Position numbers and translations under genes: made by a program
Shown here: piece by piece, positions 53,100-62,008 of the stretch
Numbering within the stretch: position 1 is the first letter of the stretch
Layout: each line of letters opens with the position of its first letter
NCBI GenBank assembly: GCA_965224065.1
Contig: CBDCYF010000005.1
Span: forward strand, 496,001 to 560,000
Origin: JAOTZA01 sp965224065
GTDB taxonomy: Bacteria; Acidobacteriota; Thermoanaerobaculia; Multivoradales; JAHEKO01
Direction: 5' to 3'
Length of the DNA stretch: 64,000 bases
The notes under the pieces: generated by a model
What the model saw: the letters and a program-made list of their open reading frames with translations, nothing else
Told to the model about the DNA's origin: nothing
The model's database searches: none

Positions 53100-55649
53100 C
53101 TACAACAGCTCCTGGGGATCGACGTCGACAATCAGATCCCCCCTGGGCTTGTACGGCAATACCGCGGCCACCAGCTCACGCAGCCGCCGTCCCGAAGGAC
53201 CCCGCAGGAGGATCTGGTAGCGCCATTTGCCGCGCAGCTTTTCAAAGGGAGCCGGTGCCGGCCCCATCACCCGGACCCCTTCGGACAAGGGGTGCCGGTT
53301 CAACGTTTGTCCGAGGCTGTTGGCCTCCTCTTCCGCGGCTCGACGTTGCCGATGCCGGATCAGAAGCTGGATCATGCGGGTGAAGGGTGGGTAATGAAAG
53401 ATCTTGCGGTACCGCATCTCCTCGCGCAGAAACGCCTCATCGTCGTGCGCGAGGGCCGCGCGGATCGCGTAGTGGTCGGGGTGATAGGTTTGGATCACCA
53501 CCTTGCCCGGCCGGTCGCCGCGTCCGGCGCGACCGGCAAGCTGGGTGAGCATGGTGTAGGTGCGTTCGACGGCGCGAAAATCCGGAAAGGCGAGGTAGGT
53601 GTCCGCGTGCAGCACGGCGGTGAGCGAGACCTGGGGGAAGTGGTGCCCCTTGGCGACCATTTGCGTACCGATCAGGACACGGGTCTCGCCGCGGCTGAAC
53701 TTCTCGAGCACGGCGGCCAAGCTTCCCCGCCGACGCACCGTGTCACGATCCAACGTGTCTACCGGCACCCCGGGAAACAGCTCTCCAAAGGTCTCCTCAA
53801 CCCGTTCGGTGCCCGCGCCCACGGCTTCGAGCGCCTGCTCGCCACAGGTCCGGCACCGCTCGGGCACGGGGAGCCGGGAGCCACAGTAGTGGCACAGCAC
53901 CTGGTGAAATCGCTTGTGGTAGGTGCGCGGGAGCCCGCAGTCCTCGCAGGTCAGATCCTCACCGCAGGCTCGGCACAGCAGCACCGGTGAGTATCCGCGC
54001 CGGTTGCGCAACAAGATCGCCTGCTCGCCTCGGCCCAGAGTCGCCTCGAGTTCCTCCCGGAGTTTTGGCGAGAACACCACTTCTCCGGGACGGCGCACCA
54101 CGTCGAGCTCGCGTAGATCGACCAGAATTCCCTCCGGCAACATCCCCTGGCCCACACGCTCGGTCAGCCGCACCTCGGTGTACTTGCCCGTCATGACGTT
54201 GTAGCGGGTTTCGAGGCTGGGGGTCGCCGAGGTCAGCACTGTCACCGCGTTGGCGTCCCGGGCGCGTATCAGCGCCAGGTCCCGTCCGTGATAGCGCGGC
54301 GTGGTGTCCTGCTTGAAAGCCGTGTCTTGCTCTTCGTCCACCACCACCAATCCGAGATCCCGGACCGGCGCAAAAACCGCCGAGCGGGGTCCCAGAACGA
54401 CTCGTGCCTCCCCCCGCCGGATCCGCTCCCATTCCTGCGCCCGCTCGCTCGCGCCTAGCGCGGAGTGCAGAAGCGCGAGCCGATTCCCGAACCGGGCTCG
54501 CACCGTCGAAGCCAAGGCCGGCACGAGCGAGATCTCGGGCACCAGGAGAATCGCCGACCGGCCGGCGGCGAGCACCTCCGAGACACCCCGCAGATAGACC
54601 TCGGTCTTCCCGGAACCGGTCACCCCGGCGAGGACGAGACTGGCCATGGTGCCCGCCTCCACGGCCCTAACGATGGCCTGCGCGGCGTCTTGCTGATCGG
54701 GGCGCAGAGACGGTGGCTCGGCGGCTTTTGTGACGGTCATGTGCGACCCTAGCTCGAGCGTCTCGATCTGGCTGAACTCTCGGAGCACTCCCAAACCACG
54801 CAGCCTCCGGACGACTGCCGGTGTGCACTCCACTTGCGCACAGACCTCGCGTACGGTGGCCGGACGCCCCACGGCCGACAGATACTCCACCACCCGTCTC
54901 CCGGGCGCGGAGCGGCCGCAGCGCTCCAGAAGCTCGTCCAGGTCCCCGCCGGCTAGCTCGACCGCCGCCACATAGCGGCCGCGGCCGGCGCGCTGCCCCC
55001 CTCTCGTTCCCAGCACCAGCCAACCTCGATTCCTGAGCCGGGCCAACGCGTCGTCGAGCGCGGTCAACCGGTTTCCGTGGGAACCCCTTTCGTCCCCGCT
55101 GGCGTCTTCTTTTGTGCCGAGCAAATCGCCGAGTTCGGCCAACGACAGACGCCCGCGCTCACGCAACGTCTCCACGACCGCTCGCTCGACCGCATCCCGA
55201 GGGGTTGCCAGGGCACCCTTATCGGTCAACCAGGCCCGACGATCCCCCCAGGGCTCGAGCCCACCGGGAACGAGGGCGCGAAACACCTCTCCAATCGGCG
55301 CCAGATAGTAGTCGGCGGTAAAGAGCCCCAGCTTCATTAGATCGGGTGGCACCACGGCCTCTAGATCGATCACCGCGTGAAGATCGCGCAGCTCCACCTC
55401 GTCCGGCGGTGCGACGGCTCGTGCCAGAATCACCCCGGTCAGCGTGCGACGGCCCACCGGCACCCGGGCCCGGGCACCCGGACGGGCGATGCCCTCAAAA
55501 GACGGCGGCACCCGATAGACGAGACTCTTGCGAAGCGGGATCGGGACCGCCACCTCCACCAGCAGACCGGAATCGACCTCGCTCGAATCGGTTTGCCGTG
55601 AACGTGTGCTTTTGCCCGCGCTTGTGGGTGGGCTGGTTTTGGTCGTCAC
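53100..55649 (-). CDS. priA: Primosomal protein N' (PriA helicase), long variant
   Basis: 849 aa against about 730 in E. coli. N-terminal DNA-binding domain (VEVAVPIPLRKSLVYRVPPSFEG), then about 170 extra helical residues (140-310, winged-helix-like VVETLRERGRLSLAELGDLL and VVEYLSAVGRPATVREVCAQV). The helicase core has LAGVTGSGKTEVYLRGV (Walker A), VVVDEEQDTAFKQDT, zinc cysteines (CRACGEDLTCEDCGLP, CHYCGSRLPVPERCRTCG) and GTQMVAKGHHFPQVSLTAVL. It restarts stalled forks. Extra region suggests tandem winged helices as in long PriA forms. Confidence 0.95.
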   Translation of the reverse strand: MTTKTSPPTSAGKSTRSRQTDSSEVDSGLLVEVAVPIPLRKSLVYRVPPSFEGIARPGARARVPVGRRTLTGVILARAVAPPDEVELRDLHAVIDLEAVVPPDLMKLGLFTADYYLAPIGEVFRALVPGGLEPWGDRRAWLTDKGALATPRDAVERAVVETLRERGRLSLAELGDLLGTKEDASGDERGSHGNRLTALDDALARLRNRGWLVLGTRGGQRAGRGRYVAAVELAGGDLDELLERCGRSAPGRRVVEYLSAVGRPATVREVCAQVECTPAVVRRLRGLGVLREFSQIETLELGSHMTVTKAAEPPSLRPDQQDAAQAIVRAVEAGTMASLVLAGVTGSGKTEVYLRGVSEVLAAGRSAILLVPEISLVPALASTVRARFGNRLALLHSALGASERAQEWERIRRGEARVVLGPRSAVFAPVRDLGLVVVDEEQDTAFKQDTTPRYHGRDLALIRARDANAVTVLTSATPSLETRYNVMTGKYTEVRLTERVGQGMLPEGILVDLRELDVVRRPGEVVFSPKLREELEATLGRGEQAILLRNRRGYSPVLLCRACGEDLTCEDCGLPRTYHKRFHQVLCHYCGSRLPVPERCRTCGEQALEAVGAGTERVEETFGELFPGVPVDTLDRDTVRRRGSLAAVLEKFSRGETRVLIGTQMVAKGHHFPQVSLTAVLHADTYLAFPDFRAVERTYTMLTQLAGRAGRGDRPGKVVIQTYHPDHYAIRAALAHDDEAFLREEMRYRKIFHYPPFTRMIQLLIRHRQRRAAEEEANSLGQTLNRHPLSEGVRVMGPAPAPFEKLRGKWRYQILLRGPSGRRLRELVAAVLPYKPRGDLIVDVDPQELL

Positions 55650-55707
55650 GTGGGAGCCGAATCCGTTCTCGGCAGGGAGGGCCGTACCGGATGAGCATAC
55701 CGATACT

Positions 55708-55744
55708 AAAAAAAACGGCCGCTCCCGGAAATCGGGAACGGCCG
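55708..55744 (-). terminator. Rho-independent terminator of carD
   Basis: On the minus strand a GC-rich stem (CGGCCG plus CCCGA/TCGGG parts, with a GATTT-type loop) is followed by eight consecutive Ts. It starts about 33 nt after the carD stop and before priA, so carD is transcribed as its own unit. Confidence 0.9.
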
Positions 55745-55776
55745 GTGTCTATCGGCTCTGGGGAGCCCGGGACGAG

Positions 55777-56307
55777 TCAGCTTGCGACCAGCTCGGCGTC
55801 CATCGCCTTGGCTCGCTTGTCGATGCCGGTCTTGAGCGCCTTCTCGACCTGCCGGTCGGCGTCGTCTTCGTCGACACTCTTGACGTGCGAGACCTCACTG
55901 ACGATGAAGTACTTGGCGCGCTCGTACATCTTCTTCTCGCGGAACGACAGGCTCTTCTTCTGACTGACCAAGTGTAGATTCTTCAGCACCTTGGCCACCT
56001 CGATCAGATCGCCGGTCTTCATCTTGTCGAGATTCTGCTTGTAGCGGCCCTTCCAGTCCTTGTATGTGTTGATATCGCCGTCCCGCAGCGACCGGAAAAG
56101 CGTGCGTACCTCAGTGACCCCACACAGCGGTCGGAGACCGACCAGCTCGAGGTTCGCCTTGGGGATCATGACCTTGGAGTCATTCGACAGAAGCCGCAGA
56201 AAATAGTACGTCTGCTGATTCCCGTCGATCTCACCCTCCTCGATCTTCTCCACCTTGCTCACCCCATGATTGGGGTACACGACCTTTTGTCCAACCTTAA
56301 ACGACAC
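55777..56307 (-). CDS. carD: CarD/CdnL-family RNA polymerase regulator
   Basis: 176 aa, GTG start after AGGAAGGGAG. The N-terminal Tudor-like RNA-polymerase-binding domain is VGQKVVYPNHGVSKVEKIEEGEIDGNQQTYYFLRLLSND; the C-terminal helical domain (about 75-176) includes YKDWKGRYKQNLDKMKTGDLIEVAKVLKNLH with the conserved Trp and basic patch. CarD stabilises open complexes, especially at rRNA promoters. It has its own strong promoter with a palindrome at the start site. Confidence 0.94.
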   Translation of the reverse strand: MSFKVGQKVVYPNHGVSKVEKIEEGEIDGNQQTYYFLRLLSNDSKVMIPKANLELVGLRPLCGVTEVRTLFRSLRDGDINTYKDWKGRYKQNLDKMKTGDLIEVAKVLKNLHLVSQKKSLSFREKKMYERAKYFIVSEVSHVKSVDEDDADRQVEKALKTGIDKRAKAMDAELVAS

Positions 56308-56359
56308 TCAGACTCCCTTCCTGGGGATTATCGTGGAACAGAGACCGTCTGATGACGGC

Positions 56360-56386
56360 GTAAGTCACTGATTCTAAGTGACTTAC
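56360..56386. promoter_or_regulatory. Perfect 10-bp inverted repeat at the carD transcription start
   Basis: GTAAGTCACT and AGTGACTTAC with a 7-nt spacer, at or just after the predicted start site of carD, with an extra GTAAGT half-site at 56392. This is a likely operator or a 5'-leader hairpin. Confidence 0.65.
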
Positions 56387-56394
56387 TGTTCGTA

Positions 56395-56423
56395 AGTATA
56401 GCGTAAAAAAGGCCTATTGTCAA
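56395..56423 (-). promoter_or_regulatory. Sigma-70-type promoter of carD
   Basis: On the minus strand TTGACA and TATACT are separated by exactly 17 nt, very close to consensus, about 90 nt upstream of the GTG start of carD. Confidence 0.85.
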
Positions 56424-56623
56424 GCCCGGAGGGGTTCGAAACGCCACTTTGGCCGGCAGCTCGTTACCATGTGTAACAATACCAAAGAGAAAACTATTTC
56501 CTCGTGCGGGTTTGCGACCGAGGTGTGCAATTCGGCACAGCGATCGATCCAACCGCTTGGAGTCCCGTTGGCTCGTCACGGGAGAGAAAAACGCCTCCGT
56601 GAGCTCAGCGTGTCAGCGCTTGG

Positions 56624-56652
56624 TTGACTCCCCTACCCCCCCGCCCTAGGAT
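56624..56652 (+). promoter_or_regulatory. Promoter of tRNA-Leu
   Basis: TTGACT at 56624-56629, 17-nt spacer, TAGGAT at 56647-56652, placing the start site about 14 nt before the tRNA. The remaining part of 56424-56623 has no gene. Confidence 0.65.
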
Positions 56653-56672
56653 CGCCCGGCCTCACCACCCAT

Positions 56673-56758
56673 GCCGGAGTGGCGGAATGGCAGACGCGAC
56701 GGATTCAAAATCCGTTGTCCGAAAGGGCGTGGGGGTTCGAATCCCCCCTCCGGCACCA
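56673..56758 (+). tRNA. tRNA-Leu (anticodon CAA)
   Basis: 86 nt with a long variable arm (TGTCCGAAAGGGCGT region). Acceptor GCCGGAG pairs with CTCCGGC; CCA encoded. Anticodon stem ACGGA/TCCGT encloses TTCAAAA, so anticodon CAA. T-arm GGGGG-TTCGAAT-CCCCC. Confidence 0.96.
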
Positions 56759-56835
56759 GAGAGTAGATGTCTTGTAGAGATCGGGCGCGGGGATAGGGTT
56801 TGGCTTAGGTGACCGGTCGATCTGATGTCCCGGGC

Positions 56836-57150
56836 TCATGGTGATGGATCACGCTCGATCGGCACCGGACTACCGGCTGGCTTGTGGAAGGCCGCCACGT
56901 CCTCGCCCATAACCGCACCGGTAGTATCGATCTCCAACGCGAGTATTCGGCGTACCGGTTTGTTGTCGGAGTTGTACGCGATAATTTCGTATCGCCGACC
57001 ACAGTTCCGCCAGTTCGTACACGGAGCACGGTTCGGTACCTCATCCCAGGTGATCTCGGCCAGCCTGCGCGCCTCGGTCAGGGCCTCCTCAAGGCTCTCG
57101 TGAGTGCTAATGACTTCCGCGTGGAACTCGTCCTCAATGTTGTATTGCAT
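56836..57150 (-). CDS. Hypothetical protein next to tRNA-Leu
   Basis: 104 aa, no signal or membrane segment. Helix with ESLEEALTEARRLAEITWDEVP is followed by CTNWRNCGRRYEIIAY, with two cysteines, and a short strand VRRILALEIDTTGAV. Looks like a small cytosolic domain protein; no family recognised. ATG start. Its distance from the tRNA and from 57210 suggests an inserted gene. Confidence 0.5.
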   Translation of the reverse strand: MQYNIEDEFHAEVISTHESLEEALTEARRLAEITWDEVPNRAPCTNWRNCGRRYEIIAYNSDNKPVRRILALEIDTTGAVMGEDVAAFHKPAGSPVPIERDPSP

Positions 57151-57209
57151 TCCCGCCGCACCTTCGACAGTCTGACGACCTTTTCGATGGCCCTTCCTAT
57201 CAGATTTAG

Positions 57210-57377
57210 GACCCGTACCTAGTACCGGGGTTCTGGAAGAACCAGAGGTTCTCCTTCGGCATCGCGAATCTCTTCGACGAAGACTATGCGGCGGGCGTGG
57301 GCTCCGGCTCGGCGGGTGTGACCGTTCGGCCGCGGGACCCGGTGATCAATCTCAAATGGACGACTTGGACAAACTAG
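57210..57377 (+). pseudogene. Remnant of an outer-membrane (TonB-receptor-like) gene 3' end
   Basis: After an in-frame stop at 57207, a 56-codon frame runs to TAG at 57375-57377. Its translation has FSFGIANLFDEDYAAG and ends RDPVINLKWTTWTN, the pattern of the last barrel strands of a TonB-dependent receptor (NLFDxxY). There is no start codon or upstream barrel, so only the C-terminal tail survives. Family assignment is by eye and tentative. Confidence 0.5.
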
Positions 57378-58747
57378 TCCGTCTTCACCCCGGCACCGGA
57401 CGAGGACGGGTCTTCCTCCGGTAGGCTCGAGATCCGGAGCTCCTCGGCGAGGATGAAGTCGCGAAGAAACTCGACGAAGAGAAGCCTAAAGATCCCGTTG
57501 TGACCGTCGATCAACTTCTCGCGGCTTCGAACCAGTAGAAAGGGATTGCGGACCGGCAGGTCACGCGTGGTTTCAATCCGCCAGCGCTTGGTGGCGGGCG
57601 TAAACGCCAACCACTCCCGGTCCGCAGAGTCTGCCGTTGCCGACAAGGGCGGTTTCTTCCAGGGGCGAAGTGTCACCCCGGCAGTAGCCAGATCAGCGTT
57701 GCCCTCCTCCTCTCCATCGGCCGGCCGCAGGATGTGGGTCAGAAAGGGGTCGAGGTTCCCGACCGTCTTGTGGATCTTCGTCTTCTCCTCCCTGCGCTTG
57801 CGCTCGCGGAACCTACCCAGGAACTGGCCCACCGGGAACGCGACGCGGGTCGCCAGGTCGCTCTCGGCGCTGACCGTCATGAGCACCACGTGCTGCCTGG
57901 CGATGTAGCCGCCGATCTCCTCGGTCAGCCGGTTGAAGTCGTCGTACAAGAGAGCCTCGAATGCGGGATTCACCAGCACGACCAGATCTCCGAACCCGGT
58001 GATCTTCTTTTCGAGCGAACTTTGGCCCTGAAGGCGACTATCGTTCCAAAGCTCGACCGCGACAGTCTTGATGTAGTGCGAAACGGCCGAGTAGACCGCC
58101 GCGCCGCCAAAGCTGTGGCCGACGATGATCAGTCGGGAGGTCTTGCGCGGGAGAAGGCTGAAACGGATTTGCTCGAGCCAGACCAGTGACTCGAGGAGGC
58201 TTCCCTGGCCCACGCGGTGTGCTGTCTTCTTGCGCTGCCAGAAAGAAAATCGCCTGATCAGCGGGAACCGATTAGCCAGACCGCGCCAACTAGCGTAGAC
58301 GCCCACGATTTTTCGGGGCTCTACACCAAAAGCACAGCTCATCGCCTTCTCCGTCGCAGCTAGATCCGCCAGCACGGCTCGAAAAGACACCAGGTTGCCG
58401 TCTGCATGGTGCGCGTTGTGGTTCCAGCCGTGCACAAAGACGACAAGAAGAGCACCCCGCTCACGGAAATCCGCGCCCTTCAGTCGCTCCTCGAGAGTCT
58501 CCAGTTGTGTCCGGTCCCAAAAGAGCCCTTGGTCGTCGAACTCGACGTGACCGATCAGGAACTCGTCGTACTCCTCGATCACACGCGCCCGGTGCTCGGC
58601 CGCGTAGTCTGCCGCTTTGCCGCGCTCGACGAGCGACGGATAAGACTCGGGCGCCGGCACCGGCTCGTAATCGGTCCGGAACTGCCGGTGACGCACATAG
58701 CCGGTGACCGTTGCCACAGCGGTTTTGATTCCCTCGCTCAAGCTCAT
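57374..58747 (-). CDS. Alpha/beta hydrolase (lipase/esterase-like)
   Basis: 457 aa. Oxyanion motif HGWNHNAHHADGN at about 106, nucleophile elbow GHSFGG with Ser212, and VLVNPAFEAL at about 255; the catalytic His is not clear. Residues 280-457 have no recognised domain, but include FPVGQFLGRFRERKRREE. No signal peptide, so cytosolic. The family name in other genomes is usually alpha/beta hydrolase or RES-like; substrate unknown. Its 3' end overlaps the receptor remnant by 4 nt. Confidence 0.7.
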   Translation of the reverse strand: MSLSEGIKTAVATVTGYVRHRQFRTDYEPVPAPESYPSLVERGKAADYAAEHRARVIEEYDEFLIGHVEFDDQGLFWDRTQLETLEERLKGADFRERGALLVVFVHGWNHNAHHADGNLVSFRAVLADLAATEKAMSCAFGVEPRKIVGVYASWRGLANRFPLIRRFSFWQRKKTAHRVGQGSLLESLVWLEQIRFSLLPRKTSRLIIVGHSFGGAAVYSAVSHYIKTVAVELWNDSRLQGQSSLEKKITGFGDLVVLVNPAFEALLYDDFNRLTEEIGGYIARQHVVLMTVSAESDLATRVAFPVGQFLGRFRERKRREEKTKIHKTVGNLDPFLTHILRPADGEEEGNADLATAGVTLRPWKKPPLSATADSADREWLAFTPATKRWRIETTRDLPVRNPFLLVRSREKLIDGHNGIFRLLFVEFLRDFILAEELRISSLPEEDPSSSGAGVKTD

Positions 58748-58932
58748 GCGTTTCCTCCACGCTGTGAGACGGACGGACCAACTGCTTTTTTGTAGTCGGG
58801 TCCATCTTATTAGATGTCACGACTACGCAACCGAGAGTTCCGCGCGGGCAAGACGCTCCCGCGTGTCGGCGAGATCGATCTTCGTGTTACCCCACGAGGC
58901 CGGGGATGGCCACGTGGGTACAGCTTGAGGAG

Positions 58933-58957
58933 CCAGAGACCATCATCCGGTCTCTGG
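58933..58957 (-). terminator. Hairpin overlapping the DHFR-like stop
   Basis: CCAGAGACC and GGTCTCTGG form a perfect 9-bp stem with a 7-nt loop around the stop codon of the 58943-59527 gene. No T-run follows, so termination by this alone is uncertain. The rest of 58748-58932 shows no gene. Confidence 0.35.
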
Positions 58958-59527
58958 AAGCGATGAGAAGTCGTGGGTCATCAACACGACGCCGTTCGGG
59001 TAGCTCTTCGACTCGATCAACTTGAGAGGATTGGGGAAACCACCGCCACCGGCGAACAACGGGATGCCTTCGCCGAGGACGACGGGCATGACCGCCAAAA
59101 TCGAGCGCGTAATCAAGCCGGACCGCAGGAACGAGGCTGCTAGTTCGCCCCCGCCCATCAGCCAGGCACGTTTGTGGCCGGCGTCCTCAAGGCGGGTGAC
59201 GACTTTGGCCGGCGGTTCGGCGGTCAGCTCGATACTCGGGTGAGCGATGGGGAGGTTGCGCTTTGTGAAGACACGGCTGAGTTTGTCCGGCGACTGCCAG
59301 GGTGGGTGCTCCAGCGCGAACTCATAGGTTGCGCTTCCCAGCAAAAGGACATCAATCGAAGCATAGAACTCGCCATAGCCATAGTCTTCCCCGCCGTGAA
59401 ACGGATCGAGCCAGCCGACACCGCCGTCGGGCGTCGCGATTTTGCCGTCAAGGCTGGTCGCTGCGTAGTAAACGATTTCCAAAGCGGCCGACCGTAACGC
59501 GTCGCGCCGACCGAGCCGACAGGACAT
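58943..59527 (-). CDS. Dihydrofolate reductase / RibD C-terminal family protein
   Basis: 194 aa. Pattern YYAATSLDGKIATPDGGVGWLDPFHGG, IDVLLLGSATYEFALEH and a C-terminal HKRAWLMGGGELAASFL and SILAVMPVVLGEGIPLFAG, as in the RibD-like YwjB/YyaP reductases of the DHFR fold. NADPH-binding Gly loop present. Most relatives begin near residue 16 (TTG 59482), so the first 15 residues may be non-native. Substrate unknown. Confidence 0.85.
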   Translation of the reverse strand: MSCRLGRRDALRSAALEIVYYAATSLDGKIATPDGGVGWLDPFHGGEDYGYGEFYASIDVLLLGSATYEFALEHPPWQSPDKLSRVFTKRNLPIAHPSIELTAEPPAKVVTRLEDAGHKRAWLMGGGELAASFLRSGLITRSILAVMPVVLGEGIPLFAGGGGFPNPLKLIESKSYPNGVVLMTHDFSSLPETG

Positions 59528-59557
59528 CCGGGTCCAATCGCTCGAGGTCGTGCGCTT

Positions 59558-60100
59558 TTAGGGACCTTCTTCTTCGCTCCGGCAGGCTCCCCGGATTTGC
59601 TCGTCCGTAAGGCCCGCTCGGGCCATCGCCGCGATCTGTTCGAGGCTGCAGGAGCTGCCTTCGAGAGCGGTACCTCGAGAGCCAGCCGGCTCTGACATGC
59701 CATCGGTCGCGGCCTCTCGCGCCGGCGGCTCGTACCCTTGCTTGGCGAGTTTCTGATTGGCTTGGTAAACGTAGTCCGGGTCGGCGTTTCGCTCGCAGCC
59801 GACGCGCTCTTCTCCGTCCTCGAAAAAGAACTGTGCCCGGATGCTCGCGTTTGCCGCGTCGTCGGCCTGCCCCGTTTCGGACTCTTGCTCGAGGATCTTC
59901 ATGTGAGTGAAGCCGGCGGCAACACACAAGGAAGCCGTTTTGGTGTAGACCAGCTTCATCGCCTTCCCCCGCAAGCCGAGGACCTTGACTCGGTGACTGA
60001 CGACAAAAATGTCGTCGTCGAGCTGGGTAAACGTTATGACCCCAAACGCGATTTGAGGCACGAACAACAGAGCTGCTAAAACGGCGACGACTCTCTTCAC
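59558..60100 (-). CDS. Secreted protein of unknown function
   Basis: 180 aa with a signal peptide (about 1-20, RVVAVLAALLFVPQIAFG). The mature N-terminal half is beta/helix mixed (FVVSHRVKVLGLRGKAMKLVYTKTASLCVAAGFTHMKIL), resembling small bacterial lipoprotein-like domains of alphaproteobacteria. The C terminus (about 130-180) has a degenerate short repeat-like helix SLEQIAAMARAGLTDEQIRGAC. Two cysteine pairs. No family confirmed. Confidence 0.55.
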   Translation of the reverse strand: MKRVVAVLAALLFVPQIAFGVITFTQLDDDIFVVSHRVKVLGLRGKAMKLVYTKTASLCVAAGFTHMKILEQESETGQADDAANASIRAQFFFEDGEERVGCERNADPDYVYQANQKLAKQGYEPPAREAATDGMSEPAGSRGTALEGSSCSLEQIAAMARAGLTDEQIRGACRSEEEGP

Positions 60101-60209
60101 CGGATTCCTCGCTTTCTAGCCCGACCCAGAGGCGATTTTGCCCAGGCCGACCGAAGCGTAGCAGAGGATCCAAGAAAAGCGTCGCGGCTACGCCACCCCG
60201 TCTTGGTGT

Positions 60210-60905
60210 TTAGTAGCCTGAAAGCTCGGCGATTTCTTTGTTGACCGCTTCGAGTGCCGCCGAAATGTCTTTGCGCAGGAGCTTCGCCGCCTCGAGTTGT
60301 ACGCTTCGGTCTCTGAGGTGGCGCTCGAGAGGCGACTTGGGGGGACTGGCTTTGGCCCGCGAGTTCTCCACGATCAATTCGTCGAGGGAGCAGGCCCACT
60401 CGCAGGGGACCGGGAATTCCCTCCCTGCCGTACAGACGTCCGGAACACAGATGCCTTTGCTATAGCTGGGCCGCGTACCGCAAGGACAATCGAGCGGCCT
60501 TATGGGGTCTGGAACGATTGGGGGTCGCACGACGTCACTTTCTTCGCCAAAGAGGTCGCAATACGAGGTCCATAGACATGGGTCGTCGAATTGGCTGGTC
60601 AGTGCCTGGTGGAACTGCTGTTGAGCGGCCGCGACGACTTGCCGCTCGATTCGAGCGCAGTACGGCATGAGGGGTTCGGGGCAGCAGTTCGGTTTGTCTT
60701 CCGGGCAAAGCAGCGAACCACCACGGAGTTGGTCGAGTCGCCGGTGGATGGACTCGTCGAGCTCCAGTTTGGCGACGCCGATGGCGAGGTTCCGGCAGGC
60801 CGGCGAGTCGATCTCACAGAGGCTGGGCTGCGGGCTGGGATCCCCAGCCAGAGCGGGGGCGCAGAAAAAGACGAGCGTCACGATCGCGAGAGAAACCGGT
60901 TTCAT
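60210..60905 (-). CDS. Secreted cysteine-rich protein
   Basis: 231 aa from ATG 60905 with GGAGGG before it; a longer ORF to 61010 is unlikely. Signal peptide about 1-20 (MKPVSLAIVTLVFFCAPALA). The mature part has about 13 cysteines (CPEDKPNCCPEPLMPYC, CLWTSYC, CPCGTRPSYSKGICVPDVC) that could form disulfides, then a charged C-terminal helix (RSVQLEAAKLLRKDISAALEAVNKEIAELS). No known family. Confidence 0.6.
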   Translation of the reverse strand: MKPVSLAIVTLVFFCAPALAGDPSPQPSLCEIDSPACRNLAIGVAKLELDESIHRRLDQLRGGSLLCPEDKPNCCPEPLMPYCARIERQVVAAAQQQFHQALTSQFDDPCLWTSYCDLFGEESDVVRPPIVPDPIRPLDCPCGTRPSYSKGICVPDVCTAGREFPVPCEWACSLDELIVENSRAKASPPKSPLERHLRDRSVQLEAAKLLRKDISAALEAVNKEIAELSGY

Positions 60906-61063
60906 CGTGCCCTCCTGAATTCCGTTTGAGCTGTCCTCGTACTTCAATCGCTGTCCGTTGCTTAGACGGACGCGGACATGGAGTTTCGAGTTGCTCGAGG
61001 CCGTGATCAAATGGCAAATCCAACCAAAAGACGTCGCTGGCGCACTGGAACAGGAGGCTCATC

Positions 61064-61990
61064 ATGAGAGCAAGCACAGTTCACCCGTCCACGATTGTCC
61101 GGATGCGGCCTATGCTTCTCGGGCTGCTCGCGCTCCTACTGCTGGCGGTTCCCGCCGGCGCGGTGGTCCAGAGCTATACGAGCTCGCCGTCGGCCTTTAT
61201 CGCCGACGGCAATCCCGGCGCCACGGCCACCGACACGATCATCGTTCCCGACAGCGGCACGATTAACGACGTCAACGTGATCCTGACGGTCCAGCACCCA
61301 CAAACCGCCGATGTGGTGATCGAGTTGGTGGGGCCCACGGGGGTCCGGGTGCGGCTTTTTGACCGCGAGCTCGGCGTCGGCGACGGTTTTACCGACATGA
61401 TGATCGATGATGAAGCCGCCGGCCCGCCGCCGGGCTTTACAGTCAACGGCACTTGTCAGGTGAGTAATTCGTTCCAGGCCGACGGTCTGCTGTCGGATTT
61501 TGACGGACTCGAGGTCAATGGCGCCTGGACGATCGAAGTCTCGGACCATGCCGCCAGCGACGCGGTGGACTGCGATTGCGATGGTTTTGTGGTCGGGCCC
61601 GCGTGTCCCAGAGTCTTGGCAGAGTGGACCCTGGTGGTCGATTTCAACGCGTCCGCGATGGATACCGATGGAGACGGTGTCCTGGACGGCGACGACAACT
61701 GCGTCAAGATCCCCAACGTCGACCAGGAAGACAAGGATTGGGACGGTCGTGGCTGCGTCTGCGACCGCGATGAGAAGTGCTGCCCGGTGTCGATCTCGGT
61801 GCTTTGCCCATGCTGGGGACCGGGTGGGACCCGGCGGCCGTGGAGGCAGCCGCGCGAGTACTATCTTTGCGTCGAGGAGAAAGTCGAGACGTTTGTCGAG
61901 TGGGGCGTTCTCGGCCACAAGCAAGCCAAATGGCTGCTGGAGCGGGCAAAGAAGTCGAACTGTGGTCTGAGGTTGAAGTCGGCGAGCTAG
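61064..61990 (+). CDS. Secreted proprotein-convertase P-domain protein with thrombospondin-like repeat
   Basis: 308 aa; GGAGG 8 nt upstream of the ATG. Signal peptide (about 1-33, LLGLLALLLLAVPAGAV). Residues 35-200 match the P-domain of secreted convertases: DSGTINDVNVILTVQHPQTADVVIELVGPTGVRVRLFD and DGLEVNGAWTIEVSDHAASD. Residues 200-235 carry thrombospondin type-3 like calcium repeats (DTDGDGVLDGDDNC and DQEDKDWDGRGC). C terminus is Cys-rich. Likely a cell-surface or extracellular protein. No protease domain, so the P-domain is alone. Confidence 0.8.
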   Translation: MRASTVHPSTIVRMRPMLLGLLALLLLAVPAGAVVQSYTSSPSAFIADGNPGATATDTIIVPDSGTINDVNVILTVQHPQTADVVIELVGPTGVRVRLFDRELGVGDGFTDMMIDDEAAGPPPGFTVNGTCQVSNSFQADGLLSDFDGLEVNGAWTIEVSDHAASDAVDCDCDGFVVGPACPRVLAEWTLVVDFNASAMDTDGDGVLDGDDNCVKIPNVDQEDKDWDGRGCVCDRDEKCCPVSISVLCPCWGPGGTRRPWRQPREYYLCVEEKVETFVEWGVLGHKQAKWLLERAKKSNCGLRLKSAS

Positions 61991-62008
61991 GCCGACCGGC
62001 GTTTCCGC

